Assembly: GCA_000827265.1 (NCBI GenBank)
Contig: KN834760.1
Location: forward strand, 839,818 to 903,817
Direction of reading: 5' to 3'
Source: Collybiopsis luxurians FD-317 M1
Taxonomy: Eukaryota; Basidiomycota; Agaricomycetes; Agaricales; Omphalotaceae
DNA length: 64,000 nucleotides
The notes under the pieces were generated by a model. It worked only from the letters and a program-made list of their open reading frames with translations. It was not told where the DNA came from and did not search any database. The position numbers were made by a program, and so were the translations under genes. Shown one piece after another: positions 21,151 to 31,504 of this stretch; position 1 is the stretch's first letter; each line of letters begins with the position of its first letter.

Positions 21151-22779
21151 CTAACGCAGATCAACAACTACATCCAACCCTTCTTCCTTTAACTCTTGCA
21201 AAGCATCGAACTCTGGCAACCAATAACTGTTTGCCTCCAACATGAACCTTTTCATGCGCTTCCAACCCTTATCCATTGCCTCCCCTTGGATCGGAAAGTT
21301 CCACCTTGAAAGTACCATGCCTACCATCTCTCGTGCGTACAAATCCTCCTTCGAGTTCTGATAAACACTAAGTTTTAGCTCTTCCAGATTCACTAAGGAA
21401 GCGCGCGCGCTTCCCTCTTCATCGCGGCCGTCGCGATTGTGATGGCGGTATCGCAGAATCTCAAACAGATCTTTAAACGCGCTACTTCCTCTCCCCAGCA
21501 TAACATTCAATACCAACTTGTTCAAACTCCTCGACACACTGGAATGCTTTAAAATCGCCAATACGGTTTCGTCTAAAGGATCCGACTCGATCTCGAGATC
21601 TTTCAGTCGACATCTGGACCTTTCGAGAAACTTTTCCAGTACCGTGTCCTCGTCTCCCGTTCCCGCGTTTTCCGTGTTGGCCGCAGTGGCGCAGGTCGTA
21701 CTGAGCGACTGTAAAGCCGGCGTGGTAAGGAATTGCACCAGCAGATTAGCCGTATCTACTAGGGTCATCCTTTTCAATTTTGGCATCCTCAGCACATCGG
21801 TTTGCTGTGGCACCCTATGCCAAGGGCGCTTCGACGAGAGCGTACACTCGACTAAACTCGTCATCGACCTCAACGTCATCAAATGATTCTCCGGGAACTC
21901 CTGATACGCATCGTACGTCGTTAACTGTGCCCATGGTAGTCGCAAGTTGGTAGAAATAATTGGTATTCCACCGAGTTTCACTGATCGCAATTCCTTCGCG
22001 TCGGCGAAAATGTCGTAGAACCAGACTAGTTGTGAGGTGCCGAAAGGGAGATCGAGGGATAATTCGAGGGAGCGTATGATTCTGGCGCTTCGGGCGATGC
22101 GGGATTCTGCGAGGTGTTTAAGGACTCCGATGGGGATTTTGAGGCGGCATGTTTCCCAGCGGTGGGATTGGGACATGAGCACTCCGAGAATCGTTCGAGT
22201 GAAGTCGTTCGTGGGGCCGACAGGTACATCGCGACAAGCAAAGTCTATAGTGAGAGGGCTGGATTTGGACCGTTCGAGGAAGAGGGCAAGGATGTGAACA
22301 GCGTACTGCGGGTAATGGATTCGCCATGGAAGATAAACCGTGGTCCAAAAGGGTATATGTTCGATAATGGCCGCTCTCCAAGAACCGCAGACTTGGGAGA
22401 GAGGCCAGAGTCCACGAGAGAGATCCAACACGTCGTCGACTTGTTCATTTCTAAGAACGAGGAAGAAGATCTCCACTAGGAGCTCCGTGGGAAGACGGCG
22501 GGCGGGAGATAAGACGAGTTTGTGCTCGTGGATTACTCGTTTGACGTGATTGAGTTCCTCCGCGCATTTGGTGAGATTCGATTGTAGATAGTGAATCTCG
22601 CTATCCAGCCACCTTTCTCGATCGACGGCGGTTGTCAACACTCGAGAAAAATGCTCCGCTTCCTTCTCATTCGGAGGATCGTTTGTGTGGAGGAACGATA
22701 GGATGTTTGGGACAGATGATCCAGTCAAAACGTAGGGAGTAAGACTGGAAGAATGTGGATGATGTTGCATGACGGTCAA
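21151..22779 (-). CDS. F-box domain protein (542 aa)
   Basis: A single uninterrupted frame encodes 542 residues. An N-terminal heptad-like stretch (about residues 45-85, DREIHYLQ... type) precedes an F-box at about residues 93-150, RRLPTELLVEIFFLVL...LSQVCGSWRAAIIEHIPFWT. The rest is leucine-rich without regular repeats, as usual for the large orphan F-box families of mushrooms. F-box proteins link substrates to the SCF (Skp1-cullin-F-box) ubiquitin ligase; the substrate is unknown. The start at 22779 gives an N-terminus of ordinary length for the group. No introns are needed. Confidence 0.88.
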   Translation of the reverse strand: MTVMQHHPHSSSLTPYVLTGSSVPNILSFLHTNDPPNEKEAEHFSRVLTTAVDRERWLDSEIHYLQSNLTKCAEELNHVKRVIHEHKLVLSPARRLPTELLVEIFFLVLRNEQVDDVLDLSRGLWPLSQVCGSWRAAIIEHIPFWTTVYLPWRIHYPQYAVHILALFLERSKSSPLTIDFACRDVPVGPTNDFTRTILGVLMSQSHRWETCRLKIPIGVLKHLAESRIARSARIIRSLELSLDLPFGTSQLVWFYDIFADAKELRSVKLGGIPIISTNLRLPWAQLTTYDAYQEFPENHLMTLRSMTSLVECTLSSKRPWHRVPQQTDVLRMPKLKRMTLVDTANLLVQFLTTPALQSLSTTCATAANTENAGTGDEDTVLEKFLERSRCRLKDLEIESDPLDETVLAILKHSSVSRSLNKLVLNVMLGRGSSAFKDLFEILRYRHHNRDGRDEEGSARASLVNLEELKLSVYQNSKEDLYAREMVGMVLSRWNFPIQGEAMDKGWKRMKRFMLEANSYWLPEFDALQELKEEGLDVVVDLR

Positions 22780-23199
22780 GAATGAGAGCTGAGGCTGTGG
22801 CGATGGGAAAGCGAATCTTTAAGGCTGACTAGCAGCCTTGATAACTGAAACCAAGACGAGACCTGCCTTTCAGGTATACCTGGTCTGGGGTTAGAGATTC
22901 TTTCACATAAAAGAAAGCTAAGGAGAGCCCGAAGCCACTCACTTCATCATGGTAACAAAGAGACCGAAGTCATTGATGATGGACCCTTTGTTCCTGACGG
23001 TCAATGGCGGTCAGATTTAGAACTTAAGTTACACGTTGAGTCATTCGAATTCGGTGCCGTACCCCAGAACGTGATCTCATTCTGGAATTCAAGCGCCTTT
23101 TCAGCGCCCAAGCAGTATTTTTGATCGGTGACTAGTATGATCATAAAGATAAATATTATACGGTATTTTCAGCCATCCCAGCTAGATCCAAAATCGCCC
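22780..23199. other. Intergenic between F-box gene and secreted orphan
   Basis: This is the promoter side of the F-box gene (minus) and the 3' side of the secreted orphan (minus). No other feature was seen. Confidence 0.5.
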
Positions 23200-24378
23200 T
23201 CATATCTCAATTGGACCCACATATGCTCTAGCAACATTTTGAGGCCATCCAGGGATCCCCATCCCTTCCCATTTCGCAGTCTGCCTCCAAATCTCTGCCT
23301 CCTTTCCAGTGAGCTTGTTGAATTCATCTGCGCACCCAAACTCAGCTCGAAACAATCAGAAAGATATCATCGTTAGATTCACCTTGAGTGATGCAATCCA
23401 CTTTAAGACCCAACAAATTCTTTCCTGCGGGATACGGTGTAGATTTATCGTAATGGAATTTCAAAGAAGGCTCAAGAAACGGAGGTGGAATCACCACCTG
23501 CAAACCCATCTGCGGCTTCCAAAGATACGAAAAGATGATTGTATGACCCAAGTGCAGGTTCTGTTTTTCAAGAATCTCCTGGATCTTGTCATCGTGGCCA
23601 AGAACGTTCAAATCAGTACTTTGAACGAAGAACTGCGATAATGAGGAATGGTCAAGCTTTAGAAGATAAAATGAGGCATACCTTTGGAGTGTTCTTGTCG
23701 TAGATCTTGCGTTTATTGATGAAAACGATACACTACCAGGTTGGTCGATAAATCATGAACAATGACTTCAGATTTATTGAAGTAACTTACCATCCGCGCA
23801 TCTCTGGATAATAAATGAACCCGACGCGATATTAACAAAACGGGATTGGAAGCCCAGGCTCGGAAGAGGGAATGATTTTGTCAAAAGAAAGTCAAACTCA
23901 CTGAAGCCATGGCATAGAAGCTTTCGGAGCCGCAGGCGAGATGTACGCTCCTTCTCCTGTACAAACGCCGTTCGCTGGAACTTGCGTAAGCGTACCCTTA
24001 CTGGAGTACTCGTCGGTTACATCCTATATGGCGGAATATGTACACATTTCGCAAAACGAAAGTAGGGAATGGGTAGAGATAAACAGGTATTCATAATCAG
24101 TACGCCCTTCCAGATGTGCTGAGAAATGAAACGAAACACACTTCTGGAGCCTGGCGTATCCCAAAAAACTCGTCGTCTTCGGTTATAGTTAATCGACCCA
24201 GCTTGTAGAGAACCTTCGGCTGAGATCTAGTCTGATGCTCTCTCCATGTAGAAGGAGTTGAGCTATTCAGAAGGACAGGAGACGCTAGTACGGATGAGAC
24301 AGAAGACGGTGATAGAATGGATGAGAGAGGAAGGAGGAGAAAAAGCAGACAGGAACCGAGGTGGGATGTGGAAATCAT
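23200..24378 (-). CDS. Secreted orphan protein, six exons (266 aa)
   Basis: Exons on the minus strand are 24142-24378, 23902-24023, 23791-23803 (13 bp), 23682-23732, 23383-23632 and 23200-23327. All junctions are GT-AG, and together they give 801 bp with one stop. The protein starts with a signal peptide (MISTSHLGSCLLFLLLPLSS...VLAS). The mature part contains GTLTQVPANGVCTGEGAYIS, CIVFINKRKIYDKN, a helical VLGHDDKIQEILEKQ and IIFSYLWKPQMGLQVVIPPP. It ends KLTGKEAEIWRQTAKWEGMG...VGPIEI. The few cysteines argue against a classical cysteine-rich effector. I do not recognise the family. The very small third exon is required to keep the frame, so it is well supported. Confidence 0.8.
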
Positions 24379-25279
24379 TTACCGGAGAATAAATGTGATT
24401 TTTTGCTATGTATGAGAACACTTCAAAGCCCAGCTTCGAACGTGGTGTTTTCGACCATACGACGGCACTCGTCTCTTATACGCCACATAGACGCCGTTAT
24501 GGCACTCGGCCCTTACAGCTGAAACTATCGGTACTATTTCAATTTCCCAACGTCTACGCTGGTATGACGAATTTCCAGTCGAGAATACAGAGACAGCAGT
24601 CTGGACTCGAATTCTGAATATCCGGGGATGCCAGACGGCAGTAGGTTTATGCGGGAGATGGAGAAATGAAACCTGCGAGAACAGACGATCAATCGTTTAT
24701 CAGGTTTGTTCCAGCCCTTCCGAATGCAGGCGTTGTCGTTGAATTCGACTCCAGGTGAATGAAGTCCGCGAATTCACATTCTCCGTCCAATGCCCTGCCA
24801 ACAAGGTGGCTCTCGAACTATACTGAAACAAAAAGCTTGGCCATAGGTTACTATAACGTGGGTATTGTAAAAATAAGCAAATATGAAATAGATATCTTCA
24901 CAGAGCCACAGAGGACGAGTTCCTTTTACCAATAAGCACAGCCGGAACCAATCGGTAACAGGCAATTGGGCGGCCGGCCGGCCGATTTGAGTTGGACGCG
25001 CTGGTCACACCTCATCATGCGATGTGACAGAAGCGTGTTTTGAGCGCGTTGCTCAATGCGCAGTGCGCGTGCGTGCTTCATCCCGCATCAGAGATAGTCA
25101 GAAAGTCATCGCCATATTATTCGAAAGGCTCTATGCTACGTATTAAAATCTCATAATTATTTGCATAACCTTCAAAGCACGAATCTGGTATCAAGCAAGT
25201 AAGTATCAGGCACCTCGAGGACGCATCGCTTTCAACGGAAAAATGTTCCCAACGACAAGCAACGAAAAAAAAGAAAATT
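24379..25279. other. Intergenic with a CCGG-rich palindrome
   Basis: At about 24969-24985 the sequence CGGCCGGCCGGCCG is self-complementary, in an otherwise AT-rich spacer. Around 25020-25080 there is a GCGC-rich patch. No gene is supported. Confidence 0.5.
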
Positions 25280-27019
25280 TCACCTCCTCGTCCCCCGACT
25301 CACTTCTCTTTTGAAGTCCCTATCTTCCTGTTTCATCTCATTAATAACCGACACTGCCCGACCCAACAGGAACAAGGGGGCGTAAATGATCTGGTCAACC
25401 TTTCGAGCTTGGAAACGTAGATCTACCGAAAGGCAGCCTAAGGCCGTCTCAGTTGTAACATCCGCCTTCTTTGAGGGGTCAAAAATCCACCGAGACAAAA
25501 CCATGTTAACAAACAAGGTATCATTGAACGAAGAACCTTGAACGTTAAAGGCCAGATGGCGCAGTTTCGGCAACAGCCTGGGCGATTCGGGAATTGGACT
25601 GGAGGCTTTCTGCGAACCATCGAGGACAGCTTGAGTGGTATCGAGGCTGGAGATCAGATGTGGGGTTATTGGACTTGGAGTCATATGGGAGTCGTCGAGG
25701 TTAAGATTGAGGAGAGAAGGCAATTTTTGGAGGGCAGTGATGAGTTCTAGATCGGAAATGATGACGCCTTGGAGAGAAAAGGTTATCAGGTTACATGATG
25801 ACCTTGATAGAAACGTTTCAAAGGTTTTCGATGGCCATAACGGCATTTCCTGCTCATCCAATTCCACCTGCTCGTCCTCATGCCCATCCTCATCTTCATT
25901 TTCATCTTCATTTTCATCGGCACGAATGATCAGTTCGGTCAAAGAAGGTACCGTGAAACTTGCGAAAATACAGTCCAAGAAGCCCTCAGGGTCATCTCCG
26001 ATAACCAAGCTCAATGACCTTAAGTCGGCCAATGGGACGGTCAGTTCATCGTGGCAGCTCCACCCACCCGGAGACCGAAGCGTCAAGGAAAGAAGATGAG
26101 GACAGTGTTCGAAAACATCTGTCGCATCTGGTATAAAGATATCTAGGCACGTAAGCTGATTCCATGGTAATCTAGACTTTGGAATCAGGTCGGCCGTTCG
26201 AACGAACCGGAGCGATGGGGCGCACGCGAATACATCGAGATCCCTGCGCGGAATTTCAAAATTAGCATTGGTCATTGATATTTCTTCGAGAATAGGAAAT
26301 GAGACTTGAGAAGGGTTTGTGATTTTTGAAAGCTGTAATTCGTAATCCCAGTTAAGTTTGAAGCTTCGCCAGCGTTTGCTATGCTTGAGTAGAAGAATCA
26401 ATGCCGGAGGAACGTAAGGACGACTTGGATCTGATTCAGACACGGCTTGAATATCTACGTCAAGGCACAATGGGGCGTCCGCTGAACGGTCCAAGTAGAG
26501 CTGGAGAATAGCCATAAAGCCATTGCACAGATGTGATTGAAGTGGGTCTGGCTTGAAAATCTCAAGCTTCATTCCAGACCACAGGCTGGATACTCCCAAG
26601 GACAATTTGCGCCATCGTGAGCATACCGCACTAATTGCAAGCGCAGGAGGAGGAGGCATGAATAACGAATTAGAATACAGTTTGCATTGGGCGGTTTTGC
26701 GAAACCGAAACAGATTGTTCAAGCAGGCGAGTTCGAAGATATGAAGTAGCAATTCATTAGGAAGCCGTTGAATGGGGGGAACGTAGTCGAGTGAAATAAG
26801 CGATTTCAAGTAGAGTTTGTACTCCGCCAGTTGACGTTTCTTCAACTGAAGACGGGCAATCTCGACATTGAAATCACTGATGTCGCAGTCGCAATGGTGA
26901 AGAAGCTCTTGAATGTTTCTAGGAGAGATGGAAGAAGACCTGTATCTCGTGTATATCGCGTCTATGCGGGGTTTGAACGTGAATTTGAAGCTCGTACTAG
27001 CCTCGGAAAACATGAGCAT
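25280..27019 (-). CDS. F-box domain protein (579 aa)
   Basis: A single exon encodes 579 residues. An N-terminal coiled-coil-like segment (FNVEIARLQLKKRQLAEYKL, about residues 52-72) leads into an F-box at about residues 83-150 (IQRLPNELLLHIFELACLNN...AISAVCSRWRKLSLGVSSLW). A strongly acidic low-complexity patch of DEN/EDE repeats lies near residue 375, encoded by tandem CATCTTCATTTT-like units at about 25870-25920. The C-terminal part is leucine-rich. It is the same general class as the F-box genes at 21151 and 37567 but clearly divergent from both. Likely an SCF substrate adaptor of unknown target. Confidence 0.88.
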   Translation of the reverse strand: MLMFSEASTSFKFTFKPRIDAIYTRYRSSSISPRNIQELLHHCDCDISDFNVEIARLQLKKRQLAEYKLYLKSLISLDYVPPIQRLPNELLLHIFELACLNNLFRFRKTAQCKLYSNSLFMPPPPALAISAVCSRWRKLSLGVSSLWSGMKLEIFKPDPLQSHLCNGFMAILQLYLDRSADAPLCLDVDIQAVSESDPSRPYVPPALILLLKHSKRWRSFKLNWDYELQLSKITNPSQVSFPILEEISMTNANFEIPRRDLDVFACAPSLRFVRTADLIPKSRLPWNQLTCLDIFIPDATDVFEHCPHLLSLTLRSPGGWSCHDELTVPLADLRSLSLVIGDDPEGFLDCIFASFTVPSLTELIIRADENEDENEDEDGHEDEQVELDEQEMPLWPSKTFETFLSRSSCNLITFSLQGVIISDLELITALQKLPSLLNLNLDDSHMTPSPITPHLISSLDTTQAVLDGSQKASSPIPESPRLLPKLRHLAFNVQGSSFNDTLFVNMVLSRWIFDPSKKADVTTETALGCLSVDLRFQARKVDQIIYAPLFLLGRAVSVINEMKQEDRDFKREVSRGTRR

Positions 27020-28012
27020 GCTGTAGAACGAAATCAGGAATGCTGAAATAATTTCGAGAGCAATTTACCTCTAAAATTTCTCAATTTCAATGGTTATATG
27101 CGAATGTTAAAGTGGCAAGATGAAAGTAGTGGACAAGCTTCAAAAGGCTCAATTGTAATTGGGGATTTTATTTTATCTTATCATGTGGACGCGACACGGG
27201 CGTCTAATTCAAGGCCACGCTATCATCTCGTTCCTCACAAGCTCCTTGACTCTCAAATGTTAGTGCTGTAAACTGTCAGGTAAGTCGGAGCTTATGACTC
27301 GAAACCGTCAGAGCATGACGAGCACACAGTGAATGCCGGGAGGATCTTCGAAGGACGCATCACGCGGGGCTTACAGCATTTCGGATCTTCGGCACATTCA
27401 TCCGGACGCGTGCAACATATACTGGTATGCGGAATAATTGGCTTACAGTAATGAAAGCTCATGTAGCTAAAATGAAAAATTATTCACTGTAGAACTACTT
27501 GGACATTCTGGGGTTCAAAACCTGATGTATTGATCAATCAATCACTCTATTCTCTCGCTGTGCTCAGTTCTTGCCAAACATATTGAGTTGGTCCCTGGAA
27601 CAGCGCGAACGCAGAAGAAAAATGGTATTCCGTGTTTATCAATGTAGCTTTGTGAAATCACTCTCCAATCGATGCATGCTCGCCCCTGAGCTGAGTATAT
27701 GTATACTTTTATTGCGAAACAAAAATTGACATAGGAAGTACAAGCAGAAGTCGTCCTATGATTATGATGTCATAGGAAAGTCAATGGGCCGGAGTCTTTT
27801 CTTTCCTTTCCTCTTGCAGCTGAAGGCTGCGAGAACACCACCAAAGGGGGATAGTGACTGTTATAGCGCAGGACGATGGTGGTTCCACTGTTCATTTTCG
27901 GGCAAGGCATGGCATTCCTGTAACTTGCCTTAATACAGTTTGACACGCCAACTCCGATTCCGACTCCTATTTATTCAGAGTATGAACCCCTCACCTTGGC
28001 CGTTTACTGCCC
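27020..28012. other. Intergenic, promoter side of questin-oxidase-like copy A
   Basis: I saw no gene in this AT-rich stretch. Candidate core promoter elements near the downstream ATG are not distinctive. Confidence 0.5.
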
Positions 28013-29705
28013 ATGGCATCCATCTCGTATCGTCTGCTTCGTCATGGCGTTGTTAATCTGCCCAAACCTTCCCCAGCTTCCAAACCTTTGGCGGAGAATT
28101 TACTGCGGAAGGATGCGCAGAAATATCATGCTCTGTTTCGAGCAGGCTTCCATAATCATCTAAGCCACCAGTATGTACACGAACTGAATACCCTCACATA
28201 AAATTTGACGATTTTTTTCCAGTATTCTAGCGGCTTATGATTTGGGAGCGTCTCCAAGTCTCCTTCAAAAAATATTCGATAACGAAGCTAAAATTCAACG
28301 TTCAATTATCTCTGAAGAGAAGGAGAATGAAATCCGAATCACGGATCAGAGCTGGACTCGATTTCTTGGAAATCAACAGTATGTCTTAAGTGATTTCTAT
28401 TTGCCGTCGCTTCTGAAGGGTTGCGTTTTAGTGCCTATGGAGGTTTCGTCAAGTTCTTTGATGAACGGATTGAACGTTTCGGAGTCGTTAAGACTCTTGA
28501 ACAGTTCGTTTTTTCTCCGGATGCCAATGAGAAAGGCAAGACGATGCTTGCCCGTCTCATGAGCGGAATGTAAGTTTAGTCTTTACTCTAAGGTCATTAT
28601 TGCATCTCAGCGTAGTTTTCAGCGTTCATCCCTTTATCCTGGTCGGAGTAAGTGCTGCGGTCTTTTGCTCTACACAATCTGACTGTGGAACAATAGTACG
28701 GGCTGGAGTTTGGAAACGACGCGTTAGTTTCTACAGGTACCTGAATCCGTTTTCACGTTGACTGTGTCGCTCATTGTGATCCACGATTTAGGTCTCGCTT
28801 CAGCCGCAATTCATGAAGCAACTGCAGTAGAGTTGTTCGAACCAGATCAAGGTTCTTCCGACCTATCTGTACTCGAGATTTTTAGCCTCGTTTACAAGTC
28901 TCCTTCCTTGAAACCACTCTTGCCATATGACCCGAATGCCTTATTTAGTACTCGTATCGAGTCCGCCTTGGCGGATGGAAGACTAGAGGCCATGCGCGAC
29001 GTGTGCTCCAAATTCCATGTCGACGGAACACTCGGAGACGCTGAGATGTTGAAGAAAGTCGAACAACTGACATGGACATCTGTTCTCTTGATGTTCGCCA
29101 CGGGCAAGGAAGGTCGAAAGCCCCGTCTTGACTTTTTCCTCATGCACCTTGTCACCTCGTCCATCTTCCTCAGGAGCTATATCCGTGTTTTGGAAAACTC
29201 AACGCACAAAGCTACGATCGTCAAAGCGTTTCTGCCAGCTATGCTCTTGTACACTATCGCGCGAGGCCGCCCCGTTATCGATCCAAAACTTATTATGTCG
29301 GCGACTGACAAATCTCGTCCGCCATACGTCTCCGGTCCTCCGTACAATGCAAAGGGTACAGGCTTGGGTAGTCCACTCAATGATGAAGATTACAATCCTT
29401 GGTCAGCTCTGATAGAAGCTTCTCTGTACGCTTCGGATTCGCATGTCCTGAAGACGATGCGGACGCTGGTTCTGGCTGCGCGAGAGTTTGGTGATACACC
29501 TGCGGGTTCGGTCGTCGGAGCCTTCACGAAGGGTTATGCGTCCACAGAGACGATCCCAGGGGCGTCAAAGCTCGATGGGTCGATTTTTGTTCGTGCTGCG
29601 GGTATGTTGATGGATTATATGGGGTGGACGACTTGTGGACAGGTAGAGAGAGACGATTGGGATCGGAGTGGACTTGGTTGGAATGATGCCTGGAAGAAAG
29701 ATTGA
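28013..29705 (+). CDS. Questin oxidase-like (DUF4243) protein, copy A (476 aa)
   Basis: Six exons (28013-28170, 28223-28378, 28432-28569, 28623-28647, 28697-28736, 28792-29705) join in frame into 476 residues. Recognisable family features are the N-terminal FHNHLSHHILAAYDLGA block, the HPFILVGYGLEFG segment around exons 4-5, GLASAAIHEATA, and the long C-terminal exon with LDFFLMHLVTSSIFLRSYIR, FLPAMLLYTIARGRP and a DGSIFVRAAGMLMDYMGW end. Questin oxidase-like proteins (GedK, AflY relatives) are implicated in oxidative ring cleavage of polyketide quinones. The substrate here is unknown, and no polyketide synthase is in the window. It is the leftmost member of a three-copy array. Confidence 0.88.
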
Positions 29706-29755
29706 AACTTTGATTGAATATCGAATATCGATATATTTTCGTATCTACTAGTCTG

Positions 29756-29883
29756 TACGATTCGTGTAACGGTGGCCTCAGCGAACGCGAGCGCTTAATC
29801 AATGACGTCCTGTCTTACACACTCACTCAGCAGTTTATAACTCATAAGGCAAATGGGCGATCCTATGATTGGCTTAGACATTC
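29756..29883. repeat. Duplicated promoter segment, copy 1
   Basis: This segment (TACGATTCGTGTAACGG... to the ATG) is nearly identical to 33643-33768. It lies directly upstream of the broken questin-oxidase copy B, and its twin lies upstream of intact copy C. It shows that copies B and C arose by a recent duplication that included the promoter. Confidence 0.85.
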
Positions 29884-30559
29884 ATGTCTCCCATCTCGTA
29901 TCGTCTGCTTCGCAACGGTGTGCTCAACCTACCCAGATCCTCGCCAGCGTCCAAGGCTTTAACAGAGGATTTGTTGTGGAAGGATGCTCAGCGATATCAT
30001 GCTCTATTCAATCAGGCCGGCTTTCATAACCATCTCAGTCATCAGTGTGTACAGACACTCAAGTTTATTGCTCGATTCTTGACCACATCTTTACAGTATC
30101 CTAGCGGCGTATGATCTAGGAGCTTCTCCGGGTCTGCTTCAAAAGATTTTCGACGACGAAGCCAAGACTCAACGTTCCATAATCATTGAAGAGAAGGACA
30201 AGGAAATTCAGATTACGGAGGAGAATTGGACTCAGTATCTGGGGAATCAACAGTATGTGCTGATCCCGAGTTTTGTTCTTTTGTCAGTTCTGAATGGCGT
30301 GTACAGTGCCTATAATGGCTTCGTCAAGTTTTTTGATGATCGCGTTGGACGCTTCGGAGCAGTAAAGACGCTGGAAGAGTTTATTTTCTCTTCGGAGGTT
30401 AATGAGAAGGGGAAAACAATGCTTACACGTCTCATGAGCGGAGCGTAAGCTCAGTCTTTGTTCTCGAAAAGTGAACCGTCTGATCAGTCTTTCTAGGGTT
30501 CATCCGTTCATTCTAGTTGGAGTAAGTACCTTACTGCGGTATGCTGTATCTTACACTCA
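29884..30559 (+). pseudogene. Questin oxidase-like copy B, 5' exons only
   Basis: The first four exons (29884-30044, 30097-30252, 30307-30444, 30497-30521) are intact and nearly identical to those of copy C. The intron after exon 4 starts normally (GTAAGTACC...CTTACACTCAC), but near 30560 the sequence switches to the reverse complement of the later exons. No in-frame continuation exists, so only an N-terminal stub could be made. The clean 5' exons imply that the break is recent. Confidence 0.88.
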
Positions 30560-30560
30560 C

Positions 30561-30997
30561 GGGGCTTTTTGCCTTCCTTTCCTGTAGAAAACAGTAGCAG
30601 AATAGCAACCCAGACGAGTTCTTCAGTTTTCCTCAGCATTTTGGCCTCTCCTAGCTTCTCGCTGACATGGAATTTGGAGCACATAGCGCGCAGCTCCTCC
30701 GGCTGACCGTCAGCTAGGGCCGCCTTGATACGAGCACTAACAAGAGCGTTTGGGTCATATGGCATGACTGGTTTGAGGACGGTAGACTTGTAAACGAGTT
30801 CCAAAATTTCGAGTACGGATAAGTCCGAAGAAGAGGGATCGCCATCTGGTTCAAACAGTTCTGAAGCAGTAGGCTGATGAATAGCCGCCGAAGCGAGACC
30901 TACGGGGAGCTTGTCGTAAGCAATACGGCTGACATGAAAATGGAATAAAGAACCTGTAGAAACCAATCCATCGTGTCCGAACTCCAGCCCGTACTAC
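30561..30997 (-). pseudogene. Inverted internal fragment of questin oxidase-like copy B
   Basis: Reading the minus strand gives exon 5 (TACGGGCTGGAG equivalent, at the right end) and the first part of exon 6 (GLASAAIHQPTASELFEPDG to STGKEGKK). This is the same order as copy C 34464-34890, with about 97% agreement by eye. The fragment is flipped relative to the rest of copy B. Its ends meet ordinary intron sequence on the left and unrelated DNA on the right (after CCCGTACTAC). Confidence 0.88.
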
Positions 30998-31504
30998 GTG
31001 AGTGCATTTTCGAATACTCTCCGGGTCTACAGTAAGTGTTAGTAACTGTTAAACATTTGGGGAGCAATATCTAACCTTCCATCGGCGACGAAACTACAGA
31101 AAGTATGCTTGTATCTTAGCGCCCAGACCCACTATGCAGGTCAGTGTTTCATTGCCCGACTCGCCCGACTTATCTGCTTGACCCGCAAGTACTAGGCAGG
31201 CTCAAAATGTGGCTTGCGGCCAAACTTAAATGGCGCACACTGAGTGCAAGCCAAAGACTTGTAGTCATGATATAGCAGTTATGATCAGTCACTGCATATG
31301 TGAAGTAATATTATTGGAAAAGTCGTAGTATCTACACTATATGCGCATGGACTTAAGCAATGACGGACTGAGTTCCTGAGCTACGTCATTTCAGTCACGT
31401 GACCCGCTAAATATGCGGGTCCTTGAGGCGATGATACCTTAGTCGATGATACCTTGGTCTCGCACTGCTATTATGCTCTCGAGCACCTAGTTCGATCCAC
31501 CACA
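30998..31504. other. Spacer upstream of FAD oxidase gene
   Basis: This has no similarity to the questin-oxidase copies and no gene. It begins the roughly 2.5 kb of foreign sequence between the parts of copy B. A short direct repeat (GATGATACCTTAGTC / GATGATACCTTGGTC) lies at about 31431-31460, just before the oxidase gene. Confidence 0.5.

Noticed and set aside
22037..22549. Plus-strand frames of 69-121 codons inside the first F-box gene
   Set aside because: They are antisense shadows of a 542-codon gene with a recognisable F-box and have no splice structure or motifs.
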